A stretch of DNA of 64,000 nt from Bog-756 sp963741055 (GTDB lineage: Bacteria; Actinomycetota; Acidimicrobiia; Acidimicrobiales; RAAP-2), in NCBI GenBank assembly GCA_963741055.1, contig CAVUGU010000028.1, forward strand, positions 111,477 through 175,476. Reading direction: 5' to 3'. Numbering within the stretch: position 1 is the stretch's first letter; each line of letters begins with the position of its first letter. The position numbers and the translations under genes are program-made. Shown in pieces: positions 1 to 7,863 of this stretch. A model generated the notes under the pieces. The model made no database searches. It was given only the letters and a program-made list of their open reading frames with translations, and was not told the DNA's origin.

Positions 1-227
1 ATCTCGAAGGAGTAGGCACTCTCGTCATCGGGCTTCGAGCTCGCGCCGTGTCCCCGGTGGTCCGGCGCGACTGCGTGCCATCCGGCTTCGGCCAGAGGGT
101 CGAGCCACTCGGTGAGGTCTTCCTTCGCGCCGGTGAACCCGTGGAGGAGAAGGAACGGACGCCCGCCCGCGCCCGATTCCGCGATGGCGAGTTGCACCGT
201 GCCGAGATCGACCGTCCGTTTCTGCAT
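1..227 (-). CDS. Alpha/beta hydrolase, N-terminal part only
   Basis: The gene runs off the left edge, so only the first 75 residues are visible. They read as the start of an alpha/beta-hydrolase: LLLHGFTG at residues 27-34 is the strand and oxyanion-hole HG motif, and DHRGHGAS at 56-63 is the usual segment before the nucleophile elbow. The nucleophile Ser, acid and His lie outside the window. The ATG at 227 fits the family start, although no strong ribosome site precedes it. It is the last visible gene of the minus-strand series that begins with marR at 3820, 84 bases after the SDR stop. Substrate unknown. Confidence 0.75.
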   Translation of the reverse strand, partial: MQKRTVDLGTVQLAIAESGAGGRPFLLLHGFTGAKEDLTEWLDPLAEAGWHAVAPDHRGHGASSKPDDESAYSFE

Positions 228-311
228 CAGAGGAGATGCTCCCACATCGCCCCGCCAGCCCCGGCCCCGCCCCGTCGAATAAGGCCCGCGCTCGGCGAAC
301 CAGGTCGCGGC

Positions 312-1083
312 TCAGAGGAGACTCAGTCCGCCGTCGACCGTGAGCACTTGGCCGGTGATGTAGCTCGCCTCGTCGGAGAGGAGGAAGACGACCGGCGAGG
401 CGACTTCCCACCCGGTCCCTTGGCGGCCGAGCGGCACCGGCGTCCGCGCCCGCCCCGGACGCCCCGCCGTCGCCAACCGCCCGAGCGGGGTGTCGATCAG
501 ACCGGGAGCGACCACGTTCGCCCTCACCCCCTTCGGCGCGAGCTCGAGTGCCACGTGCCGGCAGAGTCCCAACAAGCCGGCCTTCGACGCGTCGTATGCG
601 GGGATGCGGCTTCCCGGGGCCAGACCGGCCAGCGATCCGATGAACACGATCGACCCACCCTCGGCGAGCAGGTTGCTCGCGTGCTGCACCAGAAGGAAGT
701 GGGCGCGGAGGTTGACCGCGAAGGTGGCGTCCCACTGCTCGGCGCTGGTTCCTTCGATCCCCATCCCTTCGGCGGTGCCCACGTTGAGCACGAGACCGTC
801 GACCGATCCAGGTCCGAACGCGGCGAACGCGTCACGGCAGCCCGTCTCGGTCGAGACATCGGCCTCGACGGCGGTCGCGGTTCCGCCGTCGTCGTCGATC
901 ATCTTGACGGTCTCGAGTGCGAGTGACTCTTCCCGGTCGACACAGCGCACGACCGCGCCCTCGCCGAGCCGCGGTCACCGCGATGGCCCGCCCGTTCCCG
1001 ACCGGCTGATCCGGATGTTCGTTCCGTCGGGTGCCGGCGCCGACGACGACGACCGACCGTTCCTCCAGCCGCCCGGGCCTCAC
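312..1083 (-). CDS. SDR family oxidoreductase (frameshifted)
   Basis: Classical short-chain dehydrogenase, expected to use NAD(P)H in the cytosol. The N-terminal part (VVVVGAGT then GNGRAIAVTAA, an unusual cofactor loop carrying an insert) is in one frame; the rest, from RCVDREE through the Tyr-x-x-x-Lys motif YDASK and the C-terminal TVDGG, is in the next frame. The 772-base locus is not a multiple of three, and the change falls at about 955-970 in a GC repeat where two bases appear to be missing. The GTG start at 1083 overlaps the TGA of the upstream AhpD-like gene (GTGA), indicating translational coupling. An assembly indel is likelier than a pseudogene. Confidence 0.8.
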
Positions 1084-1619
1084 TCGTCCTCGAGCTGGAT
1101 GCGGATGGTGCGGAGGATCATCGCGACCATCTGGTACTGGCCGATCAGCATGAGCAGCTCGATCATCCCCTCATCGCCGAGGACTTCGTGGGCGTCGTCC
1201 CAGGTCTTGTCCTCGAGGAACCCGAGGAAGTCGAGTTCGTCGGCGACTCGCAGCAGCACCTCGTCCTGGTGCGGCCACTCGTACCGGTCGCTCGACCGGC
1301 GCAGTGCCTCGATCTCCTCCTTGGTCACCCCCGCCTCGAGGGCCATGGGCACGTGCTGGGTCCACTCGTACTCGCTCTCGTCGAGGTGGGCGACCCGAAG
1401 GATGACCAGCTCCCGCTGGCGAGCGGGGATGGCGCCCTGGAGGAGGGCCGTCCCGAACCCGATCCAGCGACGGAACACGTCGGGGCTCCGGCCGAGGGTG
1501 GTGAAGATGTTGAGCGGCTGGTCAACACCTCCCGGGCTCGCCTGGAGGAGCCGCTGGAGGAAGTCGTCCCACTCACCGGCGGGCAAGGGCGGGATGCGCG
1601 GCGTCTTCGGATCGGACAT
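1080..1619 (-). CDS. Carboxymuconolactone decarboxylase (AhpD-like) family protein
   Basis: 179-residue all-helical protein of the CMD/AhpD family. The core helix pair is present (RELVILRVAHLDESEYEW then QH), but the CxxC cysteines of true AhpD peroxidase partners are absent, so peroxidase chemistry is unlikely; many such proteins sit in catabolic operons with unknown roles. The related gene at 53832-54413 in this window keeps the cysteines. The ATG at 1619 gives MSDPK. It lies about 90 bases after the pump stop and overlaps the SDR start by four bases, so it belongs to the marR-pump-SDR transcription unit. Confidence 0.8.
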   Translation of the reverse strand: MSDPKTPRIPPLPAGEWDDFLQRLLQASPGGVDQPLNIFTTLGRSPDVFRRWIGFGTALLQGAIPARQRELVILRVAHLDESEYEWTQHVPMALEAGVTKEEIEALRRSSDRYEWPHQDEVLLRVADELDFLGFLEDKTWDDAHEVLGDEGMIELLMLIGQYQMVAMILRTIRIQLEDE

Positions 1620-1711
1620 GAGGCCATACTGCACGCCCACCCGCCGATTGGGCAACGGTCGTGAGTGGGTAGAGGGGGTCGGATGCGGCTTGGGATCGGA
1701 CAGCCGCGCTG

Positions 1712-3348
1712 TCAGTTCACGATCGCCGGCTCCACGCCCGCAGGATCGGGCGCCGTTGTCGCCACCTCCCCGTCCGCGGCGACGTACGCATGATCGCGGA
1801 GGGGGATCTCCTCGAGGAAGAGGCTCAGCACGAAGGCGAGGATGGCAAAGGGCACCCCGACCAGGAACACGGTGTCGAGGGAGTGGCTGAAGGCCTGCAC
1901 GAACCCCTCGTGGATCGCGGGCGGCAAGGCGTTGATCTGGGCGGGGTTCGAGGAGATGTTGTGCCCGAGCCGGTGCACGACCGAGGGCGGCAAGTAGTGC
2001 GGCAGCTCCGCGAACAACCGGTTGTTGAAGATGGTCCCGAAGAGCGCGACGCCGAACGCGCCGCCGATGGTGCGGAAGAAGGTGGCCGCCGACGTCGTCG
2101 TGCCGAGCTGGCTGTAGGGGACCGCGTTCTGCACCGCGACGACGAGGACCTGCATGACCAGGCCGATGCCGAGCCCCACGATGAACATGTAGATCGAGGA
2201 GACGGCGAGCGGAGTGGTCGGCGACATCAGGGAGAGCAGGAACAATCCGAGGGCCATCACCGCGGTGCCGACGACCGGGAAGATCTTGTAACGACCCCAC
2301 CGTGTGACCAGCCGTCCGCTCGGGATGAAGGTCAGAAGCATCCCGATTACGAGCGGTAGGAGCTGCAGGCCCGAGCTGGTCGGCGTCGCTCCGTGCACCG
2401 TCTGCAGATAGAGCGGGATGTAGATCATGGCGCCGAACATGATGAAGCCGACGACGAAGCCGATCCCGCTGGTCACCGTGAAGACCTGGTTGCGGAAGAG
2501 CGACGGTGGCATCAGCGGCTCAGCGGCACGGTGCTCGACCACGACGAACCCGATCAGCAAGGCAAGCGCGGCTGCCGCGAGGCCGACGATCTGGACCGAT
2601 CCCCAGGGGTAGGTGGTACCGCCCCAGGTGGTGAGCAGGATCACCGCGGTCACCGCGGCGCCGAGCAGCGCGGTCCCCAGGTAGTCGATCGAATGCTCGG
2701 TGCGGCGCACCGGGATGTGCAACACCGCGGCGATCACGAAGAGCGCGACGATCCCGATCGGCACGTTGATGTAGAAGATCCACCGCCACGAGAAGTGCTC
2801 GGTGATGAAACCGCCGGCGAGCGGACCTGCGACGCTGGTGAAGGCGAACACCGCGCCGAAGTAACCCATGTAGCGACCCCGCTGTCGCGGGCTGACCACG
2901 TCGCCCATGATCGCCTGCGCACCGACCATCAGCCCCCCGGCGCCGACGCCCTGGACGGCTCGGAGCGCGATGAGCTGGACCATCGTCTGGGAGAGTCCGG
3001 CGAGGGCGGAGCCGACGACGAAGATCACGACGGCCGCCTGGAAGAGCTTCTTCCGCCCGAAGAGGTCCCCGAGCTTCCCCCACAACGGCGTCGAGATGCA
3101 GAGGGTCAGGAGGTACGCGGTGACCACCCACGACAGATGGTTCAGCCCGTGCAGATCGCCGGCGATGGTCGGCAGCGCGGTCGAGACGATGGTCTGGTCG
3201 AGCGACGCCAGGGTCATCCCGAGCATCAACCCGACCAGGATCACGAGGATCCGGCGGTGCTCGGCCTTCGTGTGCGCGGCAGCTTCGCGTGCTCGGCGTC
3301 GAGTGCCGGGGCAGCGGTGATCGTCGGATCGTCCTGGTCAATCGCCAT
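1712..3348 (-). CDS. DHA2 (EmrB/QacA) family MFS drug:H+ antiporter (frameshift near N-terminus)
   Basis: Fourteen-helix efflux pump of the inner membrane. From 3244 down the frame is open for 510 residues, with the DHA2 helix-1 motif LASLDQTIVSTALPTIAGDL and motif A GKLGDLFGRKK. The likely start is ATG 3348 (MAIDQDDPTITAAPALDAEH), preceded by AAGGAGA and overlapping the marR stop by 11 bases. That frame meets a stop at about 3246, so a one-base indel near 3265-3270 separates the cytoplasmic N-tail from helix 1. If there is no indel, translation would have to start at GTG 3244. Regulation by the upstream MarR is likely from operon position. Substrate cannot be read from sequence. Confidence 0.85.
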
Positions 3349-3820
3349 GGGACTCTCCTTGACCGGCGATGGTGGTGGCGAGGAGCTGGAGCAGACGAGC
3401 GAGCTCGGCGCGGTCCCGCTCCGGCCAGCCCTTCAGCATCTCGTCGAGCCAGAGCTCACGGGCGTGCAGCAACTTCTCGATCGACCGCCGGCCCTCCGGC
3501 GCGAGCCGCACCCGCGAGGCTCGTGCGTCGTCGGGATCGGATGACCGGATCACCATGCCGGCGCGCTCGAGCTGTTGGACCTTCCGGGTGACTGCGGGCG
3601 AGTCGATGCCCAACCGCTCGGCGAGCTCGCCGAGCCGCACGTCCTCGCCTTCGCTGAAGAGCTTGTAGAGGAGCGCCGCGCCGCTCCGGTCGAGATCGAC
3701 GCCCGCCTGCCGGCGGAAGGTGTCGTGGGTCTTGAACTGGTTCATCACCCGCGCGAGGGACAGCAGGGCCGAGGCGGTGTTCTCGGTCGTGCGGTGCTCG
3801 GTGGTGGGCGGTGCTGCCAC
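3338..3820 (-). CDS. MarR family transcriptional regulator
   Basis: 160-residue winged-helix regulator. The body covers a dimerisation helix (SLARVMNQFKTHDTFRR), the recognition region (LGELAERLGIDSPAVTRKVQQLERAG) and the wing (SSDPDDARASRVRLAPEG). I chose GTG 3820: AGGAG sits seven bases upstream and the start lies just downstream of the promoter at 3853-3881. The frame is open farther upstream, but that part lies before the transcription start. First gene of an operon with a DHA2 pump, typical of MarR repressors that sense the exported compound. Confidence 0.87.
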   Translation of the reverse strand: MAAPPTTEHRTTENTASALLSLARVMNQFKTHDTFRRQAGVDLDRSGAALLYKLFSEGEDVRLGELAERLGIDSPAVTRKVQQLERAGMVIRSSDPDDARASRVRLAPEGRRSIEKLLHARELWLDEMLKGWPERDRAELARLLQLLATTIAGQGESHGD

Positions 3821-3852
3821 GGGTGCTCCTGGCGGAATGGGTGGGACCACTA

Positions 3853-3881
3853 ATTGTATGACACAGGCAACTAATTCGCAA
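3853..3881 (-). promoter_or_regulatory. Sigma-70-type promoter of the marR-efflux operon
   Basis: On the minus strand TTGCGA (3881-3876) and TACAAT (3858-3853) are separated by exactly 17 bases, giving a strong -35/-10 pair in otherwise very GC-rich DNA. The predicted start of transcription is near 3846, about 26 bases upstream of the marR GTG. The heptamer ACTAATT occurs at each end of the region (from 3849 and 3870), so a MarR autoregulatory site here is plausible but unproven. Confidence 0.65.
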
Positions 3882-3940
3882 CCAGACGCCCGTGACCAGG
3901 GAATTCGTGGAGCTCCGGCAGGGCACATGTGTTCCCGGCC

Positions 3941-3962
3941 ATATACATCACGTGATGTATAT
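3941..3962. promoter_or_regulatory. Perfect 22-bp palindrome, probable operator
   Basis: ATATACATCAC is followed at once by its exact reverse complement, giving a 22-base gapless palindrome, AT-rich at the ends and centred on CACGTG. It lies 60 bases upstream of the marR -35 element and about 100 bases downstream of the GAP-family gene. Its size and symmetry fit a dimeric regulator. Which protein binds it cannot be read from sequence. Confidence 0.55.
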
Positions 3963-3973
3963 CGATGTCATCA

Positions 3974-3999
3974 CTCCGGGGAGTGGTCTCCCCCGGGAG
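3974..3999 (-). terminator. Possible hairpin terminator after the GAP-family gene
   Basis: CTCCGGGG pairs with CCCC/GGAG through one bulged base around a nine-base loop. It lies about 65 bases beyond the stop of the minus-strand gene ending at 4065. No T-tract follows, so this is only a structural suggestion. Confidence 0.3.
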
Positions 4000-4064
4000 C
4001 CTCCTCCTGCTTCCCCGAACCCACCCGGGGCCTCCTTCGGCCCATCGAGCAGCGGCCCTCTCGG

Positions 4065-4690
4065 TCACGAAACGATCAGATAGATGCTCTGTCCGACCAG
4101 CCAGAGTCCGACGATCAGCGAGACCCAGACGATGAGCACGTCGGTGTGGGTGTCGATCCAGGTCCGCACCCGGATCAGGAACGCCTGGGCCGCTTCCTGC
4201 CGCAGGGCCGCGTAGATCTCCATCGCCAGATAGGTGCCCGTTGCGAGGAACAGAAGAGGGCGATCGTGAGGTAGTCGGCCCACGTGGCGAGCTTTGCCTC
4301 GACGATCGTGGCCACTCCGGCGGCAATGAGCCCCCACGGTTGGACGAATGGCGCCAGACCCGTCGCGTACAACGGCGACATGCTGTCGATCCCGGCTTGC
4401 CACTTGGGAGTCTTCTTCGGCTTTCTCGGTTGGCCCAATCGTCGGTACCGCCGCCACGCGACCAACAACAGCACCGTGCCCAACGCGATCTTGGCCGCCA
4501 AGGCGCCGAGCGACGGCGCCGTGTTGGGTTTCGGTGGCGAATTGCCAGTTGCCAGCAGGGTGATCACCACGACGACGACCAGCGACGCAACCCATCCCAC
4601 GATGAAGGCCGCACCCTTCCGGAGTCCCCCTTCGGACGCCAGGATGAGGATGAACGCGGTGAGAGGAATCGGCTCGAGCGTCACGCCCAA
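4065..4690 (-). CDS. GAP-family (Sap-like) integral membrane protein (frameshifted)
   Basis: Polytopic membrane protein resembling the GAP/Sap family, which in mycobacteria includes proteins that help place glycolipids at the surface. Visible segments are TLEPIPLTAFILILA, FIVGWVASLVVVVVITLLA, a conserved GLAPFVQPWGLIAAGVATI and, after a frame change near 4250, FLATGTYLAMEIYAALRQ and VLIVWVSLIVGLWLVGQS. Both halves fit one protein, so a one-base indel is likely at 4245-4255. The start is uncertain: TTG 4690 or GTG 4684 overlaps the upstream oxidase stop (GTGA), and hydrophobic residues continue in frame farther upstream without a normal start codon. Function in this organism unknown. Confidence 0.65.
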
Positions 4691-6087
4691 CCCGATGATG
4701 ACCAGGTTGAGGATGATCGATCGCTCGTCGGTAGCAGGACATTGGGGTTGAGGATCCCGTCGGGGTCGAGGGCCCGCTTGATCGCGCGGAAAGCGTCGAG
4801 CTCGGTGGGTGAGCGCATCAGTTCGAGCCAGCGCTTCTTGGCAGTGCCGATCCCGTGCTCGGCGCTGATGCTCCCGCCGGACGCCGCAACCAGGCGGAAC
4901 ACCGCGTCGTCGACTCGCTCGTCGTCGGGCGCGACGCCGGTCACGTTGACGTGGATGTTGCCGTCGCCGACATGGCCGAACAACCAGACCTCCGCATCAG
5001 GATCGACCGCCGCCACCGCCTCTCGCACTCGCTCAATGAAATCAGATAAGGAGCGCTGCGGCAGGGTGACGTCGAGCTTGTGCGGCGTCCCGAGCGTATT
5101 GACCGCCTCGGTGTGGCCTTCGCGGTAACGCCACAGGGCGGCGCGCGGACCGGGCTCGGTGGCGACGACGGTGTCGAGCACGTGGGACAGCGACGCGGTG
5201 ACCTCGGCCAGGGCGCTGGTCGGGTCGGTCCGGTCAGCCGCCTCGAGAAGGAGGCACACCGGATGGGGTCCGGCGAAAGGAGGAGGCATCCCGGTGATCG
5301 AACCCACCAGGCGGACGCCCTCCTCGAAGAAGAGCTCGCACGCGTCGAGCGAGGGGAGCGAACGGCGGACCAGTGAGGCCGCCTCGAGCGCGTCGGCGAC
5401 CGCGGCGAAGGCGAGGATGGCCGTGGTGCGCCACCGCGCCGTCGGGACCAGGCGCAGTCGCGCGGCGGTGACCACCGCGAGGGTGCCCTCGCTGCCGGTG
5501 AGCAGCCCGGGCCAGTGGTAGCCGGTGTTGTCCTTGACCAGCCCGCCGAGGTGGGAGACGACCTCGCCGGTCCCGAGGACCGCCTCGAGCCCGAGCACCT
5601 GGGCGCGGGTGTCGCCGTGCCGCAACACGTGGAGGCCGCCCGCGTTGGTCGCGACCGTCCCACCGACCGTTGCCGAGTCGCGGCTGCCGAGGTCGACCCC
5701 GTAGGACCATCCCGCGGCCGCGGCCGCCTGGTGGAGCGCCGCCACCGTCGCGCCGGCGCCCGCGGTCACCTGGCCGGCGAGCTCGTCGACCGGTTCGACG
5801 TCGCCGAGGCGGGCGAGTCCGAGAACGACCTCGCCCTCGAGGGGGACGCTTCCACCGACCAGTCCGGTGTTCCCACCCTGGGGGACGAGCGACACGCCCG
5901 CCTCGCGGCAGGCCCGTACCACGCCGGCGACCTCCTGCGTCGAGCCGGGCCGGACGACCGCGGGGGAGTGCCCGACGAAGCGACCGGTCCAGTCGGTGGT
6001 GTACGACGCGACGACGTCGGGGTCGACGAGAACGTGTGGGCCGACGACCTCGCGGAGTCGCTCGACGAGCCGGTCCGGGAGGGTCAC
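4681..6087 (-). CDS. FAD-linked oxidase (GlcD / 2-hydroxyacid dehydrogenase-like)
   Basis: 468-residue flavoprotein of the VAO/PCMH family. The FAD-binding domain spans roughly residues 35-220, with PQGGNTGLVGGSVP and the TVGGTVATNAGG loop; the FAD-oxidase C domain follows, with GHVGDGNIHVN and the family end motif AEHGIGTAKK. This arrangement is shared by glycolate oxidase GlcD, D-lactate dehydrogenase and D-2-hydroxyglutarate dehydrogenase; substrate cannot be settled from sequence. GTG 6087 lies 19 bases after the enoyl-CoA hydratase stop, so the two are probably co-transcribed. The last dozen residues are Ser-rich and atypical. Confidence 0.87.
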   Translation of the reverse strand: MTLPDRLVERLREVVGPHVLVDPDVVASYTTDWTGRFVGHSPAVVRPGSTQEVAGVVRACREAGVSLVPQGGNTGLVGGSVPLEGEVVLGLARLGDVEPVDELAGQVTAGAGATVAALHQAAAAAGWSYGVDLGSRDSATVGGTVATNAGGLHVLRHGDTRAQVLGLEAVLGTGEVVSHLGGLVKDNTGYHWPGLLTGSEGTLAVVTAARLRLVPTARWRTTAILAFAAVADALEAASLVRRSLPSLDACELFFEEGVRLVGSITGMPPPFAGPHPVCLLLEAADRTDPTSALAEVTASLSHVLDTVVATEPGPRAALWRYREGHTEAVNTLGTPHKLDVTLPQRSLSDFIERVREAVAAVDPDAEVWLFGHVGDGNIHVNVTGVAPDDERVDDAVFRLVAASGGSISAEHGIGTAKKRWLELMRSPTELDAFRAIKRALDPDGILNPNVLLPTSDRSSSTWSSSGWA

Positions 6088-6106
6088 GCGCCGGTATCGG
6101 GTCGGG

Positions 6107-7003
6107 TCAGGTCGCCGCGGCCTTGGCGCGCGCTTCCTTCGAGGCCGCCGCGAGCTCCTTCGCCCGCTCGGCGTTCCGCTTCGCCGCGTCGCGTGGCCGG
6201 AGACCGGCCTCGAACTGCTCGCGGATGAAGGACTTCACGTCGGTCGCCGACGTGGCGACGGTGAGGAGGTCGTTCGACTGCTCGAGGTGGGTGCGCAACC
6301 CCATCAGGTCCCAGGCCCGGCGTATGTTGGCCTTGGCGGCCATCAACGTGGTGAGCGGGGCCTGGGCCACCTGGAACGCGAGCTCGTCGACCTCGTCGCT
6401 CAGGCGGTCGTGGGGCACGACCCGGTTGACAAGGCCGAGACCCTTGGCGTCCTCGGCGCTCAGCTGCTGACCCGTGTACATGTACTCCGAGGCGCGCTTC
6501 CAGTTCATGAACAACCACGGTTCGATGCCGGTCTCCATGGTCGGCATGGCCATGCCCTGCAACACCGGGAACTGGAAGTAGGCGTCGTCGGACGCGACCG
6601 TCATGTCGGTCAGCAGCCCCCATACGGTGCCACCGCCCAGGCAGTACCCGTGCACCTCGGCGATGGTGATCTTCGGGAACTCCCACAGCTTCATCACCGG
6701 GCCTCCGTAGATCTCCCACTGGCCCTTCCAGGGGCTGCCGAGGCGAGCGGTCGATTCGTCGATCTCGCGCATTTCGGTGCCGGGCGCACCCTGGACGACG
6801 TGGCCGGCGCTGAAACCGGGACCATTGGCCTTGATCACGAGGACCTTGATGTCATAGTCGCGGTTGGCGTCGGTCAGGCAGTCGTCGACGTCGAAGACCA
6901 GCTGCGAGGACTGCACGTTCGCCTTCTCCGGATAGTTGAGGGTGACCCAAGCGACCGGCCCGTCCTTTTCGTAGATGACCGTCTTCAGCTTCCGGCTCTC
7001 CAT
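6107..7003 (-). CDS. Enoyl-CoA hydratase/isomerase (crotonase) family protein
   Basis: 298-residue crotonase-fold enzyme acting on acyl-CoA thioesters. The two oxyanion-hole regions are recognisable (NGPGFSAGHV and HGYCLGGGTVWGLL), as is the VNRVVPHD segment. An Ala/Lys/Glu-rich helix ends the protein. Length is slightly above the usual 260, mainly through this tail and an insert after the first oxyanion loop. ATG 7003 has AGGAG nearby. It is first in the minus-strand pair with the FAD-linked oxidase and is divergent from the lipoyl-domain gene across a palindrome. Precise reaction unknown. Confidence 0.85.
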   Translation of the reverse strand: MESRKLKTVIYEKDGPVAWVTLNYPEKANVQSSQLVFDVDDCLTDANRDYDIKVLVIKANGPGFSAGHVVQGAPGTEMREIDESTARLGSPWKGQWEIYGGPVMKLWEFPKITIAEVHGYCLGGGTVWGLLTDMTVASDDAYFQFPVLQGMAMPTMETGIEPWLFMNWKRASEYMYTGQQLSAEDAKGLGLVNRVVPHDRLSDEVDELAFQVAQAPLTTLMAAKANIRRAWDLMGLRTHLEQSNDLLTVATSATDVKSFIREQFEAGLRPRDAAKRNAERAKELAAASKEARAKAAAT

Positions 7004-7035
7004 GATGTGCTCCTGTCGAGGGATGTTGCGGCTGC

Positions 7036-7065
7036 AGCTTCGGCGCGTGCGCGCGCCACGAAGCT
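7036..7065. promoter_or_regulatory. Imperfect 30-base palindrome in divergent promoter region
   Basis: AGCTTCG (7036-7042) and CGAAGCT (7059-7065) are perfect outer arms, and an inner GCGCG/CGCGC pair brackets the centre with a two-base bulge. It lies between the enoyl-CoA hydratase start (7003, minus) and the lipoyl-domain gene (about 7138, plus), a natural place for an operator shared by both units. Confidence 0.45.
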
Positions 7066-7137
7066 ACCAGCGTGCGTCGAAGGTAGTGTCGGGCGCGCCG
7101 CGCGGCATAACCGGTGTGCGAACGAGTCGGGGAGGTG

Positions 7138-7368
7138 GTGGCGGTCGAGATCCGGATTCCGAAACTGGGGATGGAAATGACCGAGGCCACCCTTTCCGAA
7201 TGGCTGGTGGAAGACGGCGCGAGCGTGGCTCAGGACCAGCCGATGTACGTCCTCGAGACCGACAAGGTCGAGAACGAGGTCGGCGCTCCGGTCGCCGGAG
7301 TCTTGCGCCGGATCGGCACCGCGGGCGACACCTACGCGGTCGGCGAGGTCATCGGCGAGATCGTCTGA
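7138..7368 (+). CDS. Stand-alone lipoyl/biotinyl-attachment domain protein
   Basis: About 76 residues forming one biotinyl/lipoyl domain: VEIRIPKLGMEMTEATL opens the barrel and ETDKVENEV is the hairpin with the modifiable Lys (about residue 43). DKV rather than MKM argues for lipoylation. No E2 catalytic domain follows; the protein ends at GEVIGEIV. Start is one of tandem GTG codons at 7135/7138 or GTG 7114; GGGGAGG at 7130 sits very close. It is the first gene of the cluster ending in the fused E1 dehydrogenase, so it may be that enzyme's swinging-arm carrier (inference). Confidence 0.8.
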   Translation: MAVEIRIPKLGMEMTEATLSEWLVEDGASVAQDQPMYVLETDKVENEVGAPVAGVLRRIGTAGDTYAVGEVIGEIV

Positions 7369-7464
7369 GGCGCCCGCGCCCGCCGCCGGGGACGCAGGCC
7401 AGAGCCCGTGCCTAACATTGCCCGCGAACGACGCCGACGCGAGCGATCACGGGGGTGGACCGAG

Positions 7465-7863
7465 GTGGACGACGAGAGCCAGATCAGCGCCACGCTGTCG
7501 GCCTACAGCCAGCTCCTCGACGACGGCCACTTCGAGCCCTGGTCGCTCCTGTTCACCGAAGACGCCCGGCTGTCCTTCCCCGGCCGCGACGCCGAGGGCC
7601 GCGACGCGATTCGCGCCCTGATGGAGAAGGTGCAACCCGACGGCGCGCGCGGCAAGCACATGACCGCCAACTCGACGGTGCAGGTGAGCGGGGACACCGC
7701 GACCGGCAGCACCGACTATCTCTTCGTGCGCGCCGGAGCGGAGGGTATCGGGATCGTCTCGGCCGGCCGCTACCACGACACCCTGGTCCGTGAGAACGGG
7801 AAGTGGCGCTTCCGCGAGCGGCGGATCACCTTCCTCGACGCACCCGGGAGCTCCGGTGGCTGA
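7465..7863 (+). CDS. SnoaL-like (NTF2 fold) protein
   Basis: 132-residue cone-shaped alpha+beta barrel protein of the SnoaL/NTF2-like superfamily: an N-terminal helix (ISATLSAYSQLLDDG), FTEDARLSFPG, then strands with STDYLFVRA and GRYHDTLVRENGKWRFRERRI. Members include isomerases, dehydratases and small subunits of ring-hydroxylating oxygenases. I take GTG 7465 as start because the sequence before it is Arg-rich and not family-like. The TGA overlaps the Rieske start by eight bases, so it may be a partner of that oxygenase or process its product. Confidence 0.8.
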   Translation: MDDESQISATLSAYSQLLDDGHFEPWSLLFTEDARLSFPGRDAEGRDAIRALMEKVQPDGARGKHMTANSTVQVSGDTATGSTDYLFVRAGAEGIGIVSAGRYHDTLVRENGKWRFRERRITFLDAPGSSGG

